The position numbers were made by a program, and so were the translations under genes. The notes beneath the pieces were generated by a model. It was not told where the DNA came from. It saw only the letters and a program-made list of their open reading frames with translations, and did not search any database. Positions 8,217 through 16,019 of a DNA stretch of 64,000 bases are shown one piece after another. The DNA is from Ensifer sp. LC11 (lineage in GTDB: Bacteria; Pseudomonadota; Alphaproteobacteria; Rhizobiales; Rhizobiaceae), in the NCBI RefSeq assembly GCF_001695835.1, contig NZ_MBSO01000006.1, positions 1 through 64,000 on the forward strand, written 5' to 3'. The first letter of the stretch is position 1. Each line of letters starts with the position of its first letter.

Positions 8217-8870
8217 CTATTGATTCAGTTTGTTGTATAACTCTACGGCGTCATCGACATCAGAGAACTCGTGCATGACACCGTGAGCTAGGACAACCGC
8301 ACGGCTGCAATAGGTCCGAATTGTTTCCATCGAATGCGAGATCATAATCACATCTGCGTGGTCGCGCCGCTTCGCGAACTCATCGTGGCATCGCTGCTGA
8401 AATCGTGAATCTCCCACAGCAGTGACCTCGTCAATGAGGTAGCATTCGAAGTCAATGGCCATTGACAGTCCGAACGCTAATCTCTGAGCCATCCCGGACG
8501 AGTATTTAAAGTACGGCTCGTCCATGTAAGAACCGATCTCCGCGAAATCCTCAACAAACTCGATGGCGCGCGCCGGATTTTGTCCATAAATTCGCGCGAC
8601 AAACTGTACATTCTCGCGACCGGTCATTGCTGGATGAAGACCACCTGAAAACCCAAGGGGCCAAGACACCCTGGCTGAACGGGTTATCGCTCCTGCATTC
8701 GGCAAGTCGGTTCCGGCCAACATCCGCATCGTTGTAGATTTTCCAGCCCCATTGATTCCCAGAATTCCATATGAAATCCCAGCCCGGAAATCCATCGACA
8801 CATGGTCAAGAATGATTTTTGCACCACCTTTTGTGCGAAAAAACTTAAATACGTTGTGCAGCCTGATCAT
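8217..8870 (-). CDS. kpsT: Capsular polysaccharide ABC exporter ATPase KpsT/RkpS
   Basis: A 217-aa nucleotide-binding subunit of the group-2 capsule exporter, dimerising with KpsM at the inner membrane. Walker A GINGAGKST is at about 38-46, the signature YSSGMAQR at about 123-130, Walker B CYLIDEV at about 143-149 and the switch histidine in ISHS. I chose the ATG at 8870 because it overlaps the kpsM stop as ATGA and begins the typical MIRLHNVFK; a longer frame to 8927 would run into kpsM. Confidence 0.93.
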   Translation of the reverse strand: MIRLHNVFKFFRTKGGAKIILDHVSMDFRAGISYGILGINGAGKSTTMRMLAGTDLPNAGAITRSARVSWPLGFSGGLHPAMTGRENVQFVARIYGQNPARAIEFVEDFAEIGSYMDEPYFKYSSGMAQRLAFGLSMAIDFECYLIDEVTAVGDSRFQQRCHDEFAKRRDHADVIMISHSMETIRTYCSRAVVLAHGVMHEFSDVDDAVELYNKLNQ

Positions 8871-9667
8871 CCTGTTAGTAGCTTTCCCCGCAAATATCTT
8901 TCGCCTAAAAGCCCGAACAAAAGGCAACCCGTCCCTATGGCTAGGAAGTAACCCTTCGAAAGCATATCGTCGCCGTAGCCATCATAGTATGCTGATCGCA
9001 TCCATTCGATCGCGTGCAACAAGGGATTATACCACATCATGTCCCTCACCCCAGGCGGTAGGCTTGATGGAAGAACAAATATTCCAGAAGTCGCATACAG
9101 TATAAGCATAATAAACATAAAGGTAATGTTCCACATTCGAAATATCGATGACAGAACAACATTTAGTATTCCAAGTGAAAGTGAGAAAAAAATAATTGAG
9201 ATCACACCTGAAGCAAATATAAACTCATCAAGGGGAATAAGATCAACGCCAGCAAACAGAGACGTCAGAAAACTAAGAATTATCACTATGAATGAGGTGA
9301 TAAATTCTATTATTGCTCTAGCTACGATAACGTCAAATGGTCGCACGACTGGAAATAGAAACAGCGCGCGATTCATGTCGAGCGCCATCCCCATTGCCCG
9401 GGCCGGATAAAGGCAAAGAATGTATGCAAGAGCGCCACTTGTAACAAACACGACCGGATCGCCACCAATTGGAGCTAAACGATTCACGAACGCCATGATT
9501 GAAACAAGAACGATCAAGTGCGTGAATGGCCATGCAATTGCAATCAAGTAGCTCACATGAGACCGTCCAAATCGGGTACGCATATCACGCAACATAAGCG
9601 CGTAGATCACACCCAATCTGGCGAGCACCAAATTAGCTACAGAAATACGGCTCTGAGTATCGTCCAT
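8867..9667 (-). CDS. kpsM: Capsular polysaccharide ABC exporter permease KpsM/RkpT
   Basis: An ABC-2-type permease with six predicted membrane helices, about 266 aa. It has the family's MLRDMRTRFGRSHVSYL entry motif, and WYNPLLHAIEWMRSAYY before the last helix. It forms the export channel with KpsT. The start is uncertain: an ATG at 9667 lies 22 bases after the upstream glycosyltransferase stop, while a GTG at 9736 would add 23 residues and overlap that gene by 47 bases. Neither has a strong ribosome site. Confidence 0.9.
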   Translation of the reverse strand: MDDTQSRISVANLVLARLGVIYALMLRDMRTRFGRSHVSYLIAIAWPFTHLIVLVSIMAFVNRLAPIGGDPVVFVTSGALAYILCLYPARAMGMALDMNRALFLFPVVRPFDVIVARAIIEFITSFIVIILSFLTSLFAGVDLIPLDEFIFASGVISIIFFSLSLGILNVVLSSIFRMWNITFMFIMLILYATSGIFVLPSSLPPGVRDMMWYNPLLHAIEWMRSAYYDGYGDDMLSKGYFLAIGTGCLLFGLLGERYLRGKLLTG

Positions 9668-9689
9668 GCGCTCGAGATCGCCATGAGGC

Positions 9690-11501
9690 TCAGTTTGACG
9701 ACTTTTGTACAATGTCAGGCGACCTAGAAGTCCCACACCCCAGCCGAAAGTCGGCCACGGACGAGTTGTGATTTACGGAGTAGTAGGGGTCCCGTAAAAT
9801 AGCTTTGCTCCATGCCCGCCTCAAGCGATCGTAATCGCGTGGAAATACGTCATTTTCGTGGGCGACATCGAACCTCCGTGGAGACGTATCATCTGAGTTT
9901 AAGAGTACAACGTCAGGGCAGATGATGTGCCGCCTCCCCGCGATCCGCATCCTCAGCGAGAGATCGATGTCGTTAAGAATGCCCATCTCCAACTCTTCGT
10001 TGAATGCACCGCTCTGGACGAACGCCTCTCGCGGCGTCACCATACAACGCGAACTCACCGCAGAGACGTTATGCCTCACATTCAGTCGCGAAAAGTAGCC
10101 CGAACTATCGGCTGGAAAATTCGCGTGAGCGAAGGCAGCTGAGCCCCCTACTCCAACAACAATTCCCGCGCTGTGCACGGTAAAGTCGCTTTCGATCAAC
10201 TTGGCACCGACACATCCCACGCCACTTTGTAGGGCCATCGCCGCCAATTGTCCAATCCACGACTTCTTAGCCGACTGCACCGTACCGGATACGAAGCAGA
10301 GGATTGTCCCTTTCGCTCTGTTGGCAGCTGTATTAACTGCGGCTGGCCAGTTGTCTGTGACCGGAATACACGATATCGACAAAGCTGCACAGTGATCCAA
10401 GTGGCTTAGTAGAGTTGAAATACTTCCAATGGCGGTCGGTTCGTGAAGGACAATCAACTCGATCACCGGACCATCCAGCGAACTGAGGAAACGCTGCACC
10501 TTCTCTGAAATATCCTGGGCTGTTGGCCGCAGCGACAAAATGACACTGACCGAAGCTGTTGCAGGGAGTGCAGGGCTCAATCTGAAAAACTGTGTCTTCG
10601 TTACTCGCTCCACAATCGCGTCGAGGCCCATTCTAATGCTATGCTCAGACAGCGCTCTTTTCGCCGACAGCAACGCATAAGGCTTTTGATCTCCGGCCCG
10701 CGCGACAGAGCCCGCAACGGCACGCCAATGATAGAGTACCTTAGGTATATGAACGATCTGATCAGATCCGAGGCATTCGACGAGCCTAAGATTTAGATCA
10801 TAATCTTGGCTGCCCTCAAATCCAGTTCGCCAGCCCGACAGTGCCCTTATCGTGCTCGCGCGGTAGACCGTAAGGTGGTTTAGATAGTTCTGTGATCGGA
10901 GAAGATCGAAGGAGAAGTCCGGCTTGAAGAATGGCGAAAAACGCTTTCCGGCAGCCGTTATCTTGTCCTCGTCGCTATAGATCAGCTCAGCCTTTGGATG
11001 TTCTTGTATTGCGGCAACAATCTCGCTGATCGCATGTCTATGTAGCAAATCATCGTGATCCAACATGGCAATCCACTCGCCCGTCGCAAGTTCAAGCGCC
11101 GAATTGGTTGCAGCAGATATGTGGCCATTAACTTCACGGTGCGCGATTTTAACTCTACAGTCATCGCTGGCCCAATCCAATATTTCCAAAGTAGACTTCT
11201 TCGTCGAACAGTCGTTTGCTATACACACTTCGACATTAGTGTAGGACTGATTAAGAACGCTTTTTATGCAGTCGCGAAGAAAATTTGGATCAGTATTGTA
11301 GACCGGTATTAAAATCGATACCTTGGTATCAGCCGAACCTTCGTACCGTATAATTTCCTTTTCGTGCTTACGGACCCAGTGCGTATATTGGAATGCACCA
11401 ACCATTTTGAGGTGCAGTGAGTATAGTCTCCTTAGTAATTTCATCGCGTACATACTGAATTGCTGTGCTTCAACGGCGCCGAACGGTTGTCCAATCAACA
11501 T
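9690..11501 (-). CDS. Two-domain family 2 glycosyltransferase, first gene of the capsule export operon
   Basis: A 603-aa cytosolic glycosyltransferase. The first GT-A domain (about residues 60-290) is complete, with VSILIPVYNT, the metal motif LDHDD, and YSDEDK. The second domain (about 315-590) keeps the general fold pattern (VSVILSLRP, VGCVGAKLI, ILNDIDLSLRMRIAGRR), but where the DxD acid pair should follow NTAANRAKG it reads FVSGT, so this half is probably not a standard transferase. The ATG at 11501 has GGAAGG seven bases upstream, so the in-frame extension to 11660 is unlikely. The gene leads a six-gene operon ending with kpsE copy 1. Confidence 0.88.
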   Translation of the reverse strand: MLIGQPFGAVEAQQFSMYAMKLLRRLYSLHLKMVGAFQYTHWVRKHEKEIIRYEGSADTKVSILIPVYNTDPNFLRDCIKSVLNQSYTNVEVCIANDCSTKKSTLEILDWASDDCRVKIAHREVNGHISAATNSALELATGEWIAMLDHDDLLHRHAISEIVAAIQEHPKAELIYSDEDKITAAGKRFSPFFKPDFSFDLLRSQNYLNHLTVYRASTIRALSGWRTGFEGSQDYDLNLRLVECLGSDQIVHIPKVLYHWRAVAGSVARAGDQKPYALLSAKRALSEHSIRMGLDAIVERVTKTQFFRLSPALPATASVSVILSLRPTAQDISEKVQRFLSSLDGPVIELIVLHEPTAIGSISTLLSHLDHCAALSISCIPVTDNWPAAVNTAANRAKGTILCFVSGTVQSAKKSWIGQLAAMALQSGVGCVGAKLIESDFTVHSAGIVVGVGGSAAFAHANFPADSSGYFSRLNVRHNVSAVSSRCMVTPREAFVQSGAFNEELEMGILNDIDLSLRMRIAGRRHIICPDVVLLNSDDTSPRRFDVAHENDVFPRDYDRLRRAWSKAILRDPYYSVNHNSSVADFRLGCGTSRSPDIVQKSSN

Positions 11502-11709
11502 GGATGACCTTCCATTTTTTTCTACCGACTGCAAGTCCAGAAAGCAGCCCCTCCTGAAAGCCGGGCACCGACTCCGAAGCGCATGGCGTTCGAACCGACC
11601 CGGCGAATCTCTTGACTGCAGTGAGGTGGGAGGGGAGGAATCTGGCCCTCCCACCCTCAAACTCGATGTTGGATTTTTCTGAACGAACAGGCGCTCCTAC
11701 CAATTTCTG

Positions 11710-12420
11710 ATGGCGGCAATCGATAATATCCGATACATGGCGCACAAAGCGACATCTTGGTTACAGGTAGGTTCGAAATTGGAAGCTTCAGCAGAAATCG
11801 GCAACTATTGGGAGGAGTACTACAAGCACGCCTCTCCAAAGACCGCCCCCAGTTTGTTCGCAAAATTCGTGATAAATACGTACCCGGAACGGACATGCAT
11901 TTTGGATATCGGATGTGGAGATGGGAGAGATTCTATCTTTTTTGCCACAGAGGGCAAGACTGTTGTAGGTATAGATGCAAGCGAGTCTGCAATTAGAGTC
12001 TGCAAGTCCAGGGCGGCTCAAATGAATGGCTCGTGCACGTTCGACGAGGCGGTCGTATCCAAAGATTATTTCAACACTCTTGACCTCGGCTTGGATTTTC
12101 GGGTCAGCCAATCAGTTATATATTCGAGGTTCTTCCTTCATGCTGTCGTCGAGGAAGTTGAGGACTGCTTCCTTGATTCCGCAATGAATTTTCTAGATAG
12201 AGGGGCGTTGCTCTGTATTGAGTTTCGTACTCTTGCGGACGCGGAGCTACGTAAAGTTGAGAAAGAGCATTTCCGCAGATTTATCTCGCCAACAATTTTA
12301 ATGAACAAATGTCTCATGCGGGGAATGAATTCGCTGCACTTGCGGGTAGGCAGGGGCCTGGCGCCTTATGGCGACGAAGATCCAATGATCGCGCGCATGG
12401 TGTTCTCCGGACGGGTTTGA
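11710..12420 (+). CDS. Class I SAM-dependent methyltransferase
   Basis: A 236-aa protein with the Rossmann motif CILDIGCGDGRD at about 63-74 and an acidic second strand (TVVGIDAS). It probably methylates a sugar or cell-surface precursor, judging by its neighbours; the substrate is not visible. It is transcribed away from the capsule export operon and is separated from the next gene by one base, so the two are likely co-translated. The start at 11710 lacks a good ribosome site; an ATG at 11740 is an alternative. Confidence 0.75.
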   Translation: MAAIDNIRYMAHKATSWLQVGSKLEASAEIGNYWEEYYKHASPKTAPSLFAKFVINTYPERTCILDIGCGDGRDSIFFATEGKTVVGIDASESAIRVCKSRAAQMNGSCTFDEAVVSKDYFNTLDLGLDFRVSQSVIYSRFFLHAVVEEVEDCFLDSAMNFLDRGALLCIEFRTLADAELRKVEKEHFRRFISPTILMNKCLMRGMNSLHLRVGRGLAPYGDEDPMIARMVFSGRV

Positions 12421-12421
12421 G

Positions 12422-13618
12422 ATGCTCGCGACAGTTAGCCAGGAATCTAATCGAGAGAATTTACTGCAGGTCTATGCAGCCATAAAGGGCTTGGGTGCGT
12501 TTCCCTTCTTCGGTACCCTTCTCGGCTTGACGCGAGAAGGCGACATATTGATCCATGATGATGATGTCGATTTTTATGTTAATATGGTGCATCGCGCTAC
12601 GATTATAAGGTTGATGCGCAACCTCGGATTTACGCTTGACGAAGGCACCTATCCGAATCACACGCCATACTTCTTGCAAGCTCAAAGAGAAATCCGCGGC
12701 GCAAGTACTTACGTAGATTTTTACTTGTACGAAGACAACGTTGAGTGGCAATTTATCCTTGATAGATGGAACTTCCTTGGCAATCCTCACACAGAGAAAG
12801 AGCATCTTCGCGTCGATAAAAGTATATTATTCCCGTTGGTGACAAGCGTATTTTTTGGCGTAGACATTCTTCTACCTGCAAAACCTGATAAATGCTGCCA
12901 GTTTCTCTACGGCGATGACTGGCGGGAGAGGAAATCAAAGGAAAAGGGCGAGTACAAAATTGTATTATACAATTATATCCCGGTATTGACCAAGCCTGAC
13001 AGTCCAATAACTTCATTGCTCGCAGATAACGCGACACTCGAGCGCAAGAATAAGACCTTATCGCGGGAATGTGACAGACTTTCCGTCGGCCGTGATCATT
13101 TACTAAATGAAACCTTTGTTGCAGAAGACAAGATCTCGGATCTCGGTGCTAAATGCGAAGAGTTGCATAATAAACTGGCGGAAGTCGTTATCCAGAAAGA
13201 GGTCCTCGCCCAAGCCAACGATCAGCTAACTAATGCGCTCGATATGGCTCATAGACAGGTCGAAGTAAGCAAAGCGCATAGTGACCGCGTGATGAAGAAT
13301 TATATCGAAAGCACTGTTAAAGAAGGGCTTTTGCTGGAACAATTAAGCCGAGTAACTCAAGTGGCGGAGGGATTGCAGCTTCGGTTCGAGGATTTGATCG
13401 CGCCACCAAGCACTTTGATGAGGTTTTTGATTGACGGTGGTTGGCCAATAGCATCGCATCTTGCCGTACGCATCGAATGTCGGAGGCTTCGCGGAGCCGG
13501 CTTTAACAGCGAGCTCTATCTGAAGAACAATACTGACATAGAGAATTCTGGAATGGATCCTGTGCTCCATTTCATTCGCTTCGGTAGGCGTGAGGGAAGA
13601 AGAGCAACGTTTTATTGA
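12422..13618 (+). CDS. LicD-type nucleotidyltransferase-fold protein with coiled coil and GT-type C-terminal repeat
   Basis: Residues 1-185 resemble the LicD family (phosphocholine or other phospho-substituent transfer to glycans): GTLLGLTREGDILIHDDDVDF at about 31-51 gives the conserved G-T-x-L-G and DDDVD metal site. Residues about 195-330 are a strongly predicted coiled coil (heptads rich in L, E, K). The last 45 residues (SELYLKNNTDIENSGMDPVLHF, then GRREGRR) are one copy of the YLxxNPDV...PLxHYxxxGxxEGR repeat that also occurs in the 1,238-aa glycosyltransferase at 16020-19736. It probably decorates the polysaccharide. The coiled coil may mediate assembly with partner enzymes (inference). 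Confidence 0.7.
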   Translation: MLATVSQESNRENLLQVYAAIKGLGAFPFFGTLLGLTREGDILIHDDDVDFYVNMVHRATIIRLMRNLGFTLDEGTYPNHTPYFLQAQREIRGASTYVDFYLYEDNVEWQFILDRWNFLGNPHTEKEHLRVDKSILFPLVTSVFFGVDILLPAKPDKCCQFLYGDDWRERKSKEKGEYKIVLYNYIPVLTKPDSPITSLLADNATLERKNKTLSRECDRLSVGRDHLLNETFVAEDKISDLGAKCEELHNKLAEVVIQKEVLAQANDQLTNALDMAHRQVEVSKAHSDRVMKNYIESTVKEGLLLEQLSRVTQVAEGLQLRFEDLIAPPSTLMRFLIDGGWPIASHLAVRIECRRLRGAGFNSELYLKNNTDIENSGMDPVLHFIRFGRREGRRATFY

Positions 13619-14031
13619 TGCTGCCGCAGGCTAAAACGATCAGCACGGGGAATAATCTGAAATTCCTGACCTTGCAAGCAGTCGGCATCTCTATCGGCAG
13701 ACATACCCACTAACGAGTGTAAAATGCGTGCGGGGACCCCGGTCATGCTGCTCGATGTTTCCTAAAAGGCTGGGATGGCAGTTCACGGATCTGGCGTTTG
13801 GACTTACTGTTGTCATTGGGCGAATTCGCGATCCGGCGTAAAGACCTGCGAAAAATTCACCCTCGCGGATCTTCGAGCATACGACCCCGTTCGAATCTAT
13901 TGCCGGTTTGAGACCTGGACCACAACAAACTCACCGGTTGGTCGCGTCTCCGGCTAGCCCCTCTCAGATGTGGATGATCTCCATGGTCTGTTTGAGTTGT
14001 CCTCCGAATGTGTTTAGTCGCAGGTGGACAA
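13619..14031. other. Gene-free stretch between LicD-type and FkbM-type genes
   Basis: About 410 bases without a convincing gene. The base composition is mixed and no terminator or tRNA was recognised. Short frames in it have no family resemblance. It could be a degraded gene or mobile-element scar. Confidence 0.4.
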
Positions 14032-14928
14032 ATGTTCCGCAAGGGGGGGATTGTGACTTTAAACGAAAGTGACACAGCAGTAGTCGCGATCGCAGGTATG
14101 TATCTTTGCTACAATACTCGCGATAGCGCTTTCACTCACGCAATGCAGGATCCAAGAGCGCGGCTCGTGACTGATGCATCGTTTGAAGCATCTTGGCAGA
14201 CGGGTGAGATCGAGCCGGAGGACGTCTGGTATCAAGCGAAAGGCTTAGGTTTACTCAGCCTGGCAGCGTTGCATTTTGCCCGTAATGGCATCGCTTTCAA
14301 CTACTATGATATCGGTTCCAATATAGGCATGGCCGTGATGGCCGAGGCCATTTTTCAGCAGCGATGTAGGATCGGTAACCAGTTATTTGCCTTCGAAACC
14401 GGACCGAATTACGACCTGTTAGTACGCTCGATTGAAATTAACTCTCTCGCAGAGGTGATATCGCCTGCGAGGGCCATAATTTCAAGTGGAGAGGAGCACT
14501 CTGCCCCACGGGAAGCTCTTTCCACTCCTGTGACGAACTTAACTACTCATATTCTTGACGACATAATTCGAAGTCATCGCCGGGCTGGTGCCGTGGTCAA
14601 AATCGACGCCGACGGTGCCGATTTCGTCGTGATTGATGGACTCCGGAACACTATTAGTTCGATGCCTTGCGTTGTTCAGTTCCAGTATTGCCCCGAGATT
14701 ATCGAAACTTACTCCAGCTCAATTGACGCGCTTATCGAGTTAGGACGAAATTGCGAGATTTGGGAAGTTGACGGAGTACGCTTGCGGTCAATCAAGTCCA
14801 GTACCTTGGGCTTTATGGAACTCAATGACAGACTTATAAGAAGCAGCGCCAAAGCAACAGACTTGCTATTAGTAACAAGGTCGGTTCCTCGGATCTTTGA
14901 TATGCTTGAGAGGATGATTCACAACTGA
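14032..14928 (+). CDS. FkbM-family methyltransferase-like protein
   Basis: A 298-aa protein. The glycine-rich SAM motif YYDIGSNIGM is at about 91-100, FAFETGPN serves as the acidic second strand, and VVKIDADGADFVVIDGL matches the family's late motif (xxKIDxEGxExxVLxG). FkbM-type enzymes O-methylate sugars or polyketides, and many lie in rhizobial surface-glycan clusters. The ATG at 14032 has AGGTGG five bases upstream and is preferred over 14008. It stands alone on the plus strand and converges on the epimerase gene at 15032. Confidence 0.7.
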   Translation: MFRKGGIVTLNESDTAVVAIAGMYLCYNTRDSAFTHAMQDPRARLVTDASFEASWQTGEIEPEDVWYQAKGLGLLSLAALHFARNGIAFNYYDIGSNIGMAVMAEAIFQQRCRIGNQLFAFETGPNYDLLVRSIEINSLAEVISPARAIISSGEEHSAPREALSTPVTNLTTHILDDIIRSHRRAGAVVKIDADGADFVVIDGLRNTISSMPCVVQFQYCPEIIETYSSSIDALIELGRNCEIWEVDGVRLRSIKSSTLGFMELNDRLIRSSAKATDLLLVTRSVPRIFDMLERMIHN

Positions 14929-14969
14929 TCAACGTGATCATTGCGCCCGGGCGTAGCGATGACAACGGA

Positions 14970-15017
14970 GCTTCAAAGAGGTCCATCCATACCTGATTGG
15001 CAATTCCTCTTTGAAGC
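14970..15017. terminator. Inverted repeat between convergent genes
   Basis: Perfect 12-base arms (GCTTCAAAGAGG at 14970-14981 and its complement at 15006-15017) enclose a 24-base loop between the convergent FkbM-like and epimerase genes. There is no clear T-run on either side, so it may be a weak bidirectional terminator or another structured element. Confidence 0.5.
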
Positions 15018-15031
15018 CGTGGTAGAGAATG

Positions 15032-15976
15032 CTAAACCGGATCTGCTTTTGGGTCCGCGCGGGTCTTCCACCACGCGTATGTGATGTTCAATCCTTGAGA
15101 TAGTGAAACGGCTGGCTTCCATCCGAGCAACTCAGCTGCAAGCCGGGTATCTAATACGTTCATCCGAACATCAACTTTTCGTTGGGGCTCAAATAGAGTT
15201 TTTGGTCTGATGCCAAGCGATCTATTCATTTCGTCTAGGACACCAACGAGTGAAATGCCAGCCCCGGATCCAACATTCATTACGGGTTCCGTGCCCTGGT
15301 AGAGGCATGCCGAAATTATTGCCTTTGCCACATCTCCGACATAGATGAAGTCGCGCACCGCGCTTCCATCGCCCCAAATCACCAACGGACGTCCCGCCAA
15401 AACGTGTTCCATCGCCGCAGCAATGAATCCCTGCCCGCCCCGCGCTACTTGGCGTTCGCCGTAAGGATTTGATATTCGGAGGGAAATTGTTGCCATATCA
15501 CTCGTATTACCTAGTAAGCGCAGATAGTGCTCACAAGCAAGTTTAGATATGCCATAAGCATTCTTCGGCCAACATGGATGGTTCTCTCTAATAGGCACAT
15601 CCGAATCCATGCCGTAAACAGTTCCACCGGACGAAGCAAATACAAATCTCTTCACACCACTTGCGTCACAAGCCCTAGCCAGTTCGAGAGGCAACAAGAT
15701 GTTCTCGCGCAGTTGCGACTCGATCTGCGCGCCGTCAGCCGGCACGCCACCAGAAACCAAGTAAGCGGCAAAATCGACGCCTCTTGTCAATGGCTGCAGC
15801 AATTCAATCCGATCTACAGATCCTATTGTCCATTCCAAATTAGGATGGTCAATCTGTGGCGGCGACCGATCAAAGACTCGTACTTTCGCGCCGTACTGCA
15901 ACAACTGAGCGACGACGTGCCCGCCAATAAAGCCTCCGCCTCCAAATATGAGAAAACGCAGTCCCCGAAGATTCAT
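15032..15976 (-). CDS. NAD-dependent nucleotide-sugar epimerase/dehydratase
   Basis: A 314-aa short-chain dehydrogenase of the extended type. The cofactor motif FGGGGFIGGH is at about 11-20, the SSGGTVYG strand and the catalytic pair in YGISKLACE follow, and NPYGERQ and YVGDVAKAI are typical of UDP-glucose 4-epimerase relatives. It is the last gene of the rml operon, 43 bases after the large glycosyltransferase. It presumably makes a nucleotide-sugar precursor (UDP-galactose, UDP-GalNAc or similar); the exact substrate cannot be told from sequence. Confidence 0.8.
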   Translation of the reverse strand: MNLRGLRFLIFGGGGFIGGHVVAQLLQYGAKVRVFDRSPPQIDHPNLEWTIGSVDRIELLQPLTRGVDFAAYLVSGGVPADGAQIESQLRENILLPLELARACDASGVKRFVFASSGGTVYGMDSDVPIRENHPCWPKNAYGISKLACEHYLRLLGNTSDMATISLRISNPYGERQVARGGQGFIAAAMEHVLAGRPLVIWGDGSAVRDFIYVGDVAKAIISACLYQGTEPVMNVGSGAGISLVGVLDEMNRSLGIRPKTLFEPQRKVDVRMNVLDTRLAAELLGWKPAVSLSQGLNITYAWWKTRADPKADPV

Positions 15977-16019
15977 TGTTTAGAATCACCCAATATTCGT
16001 CCAACGAGGGTAATCGGGC

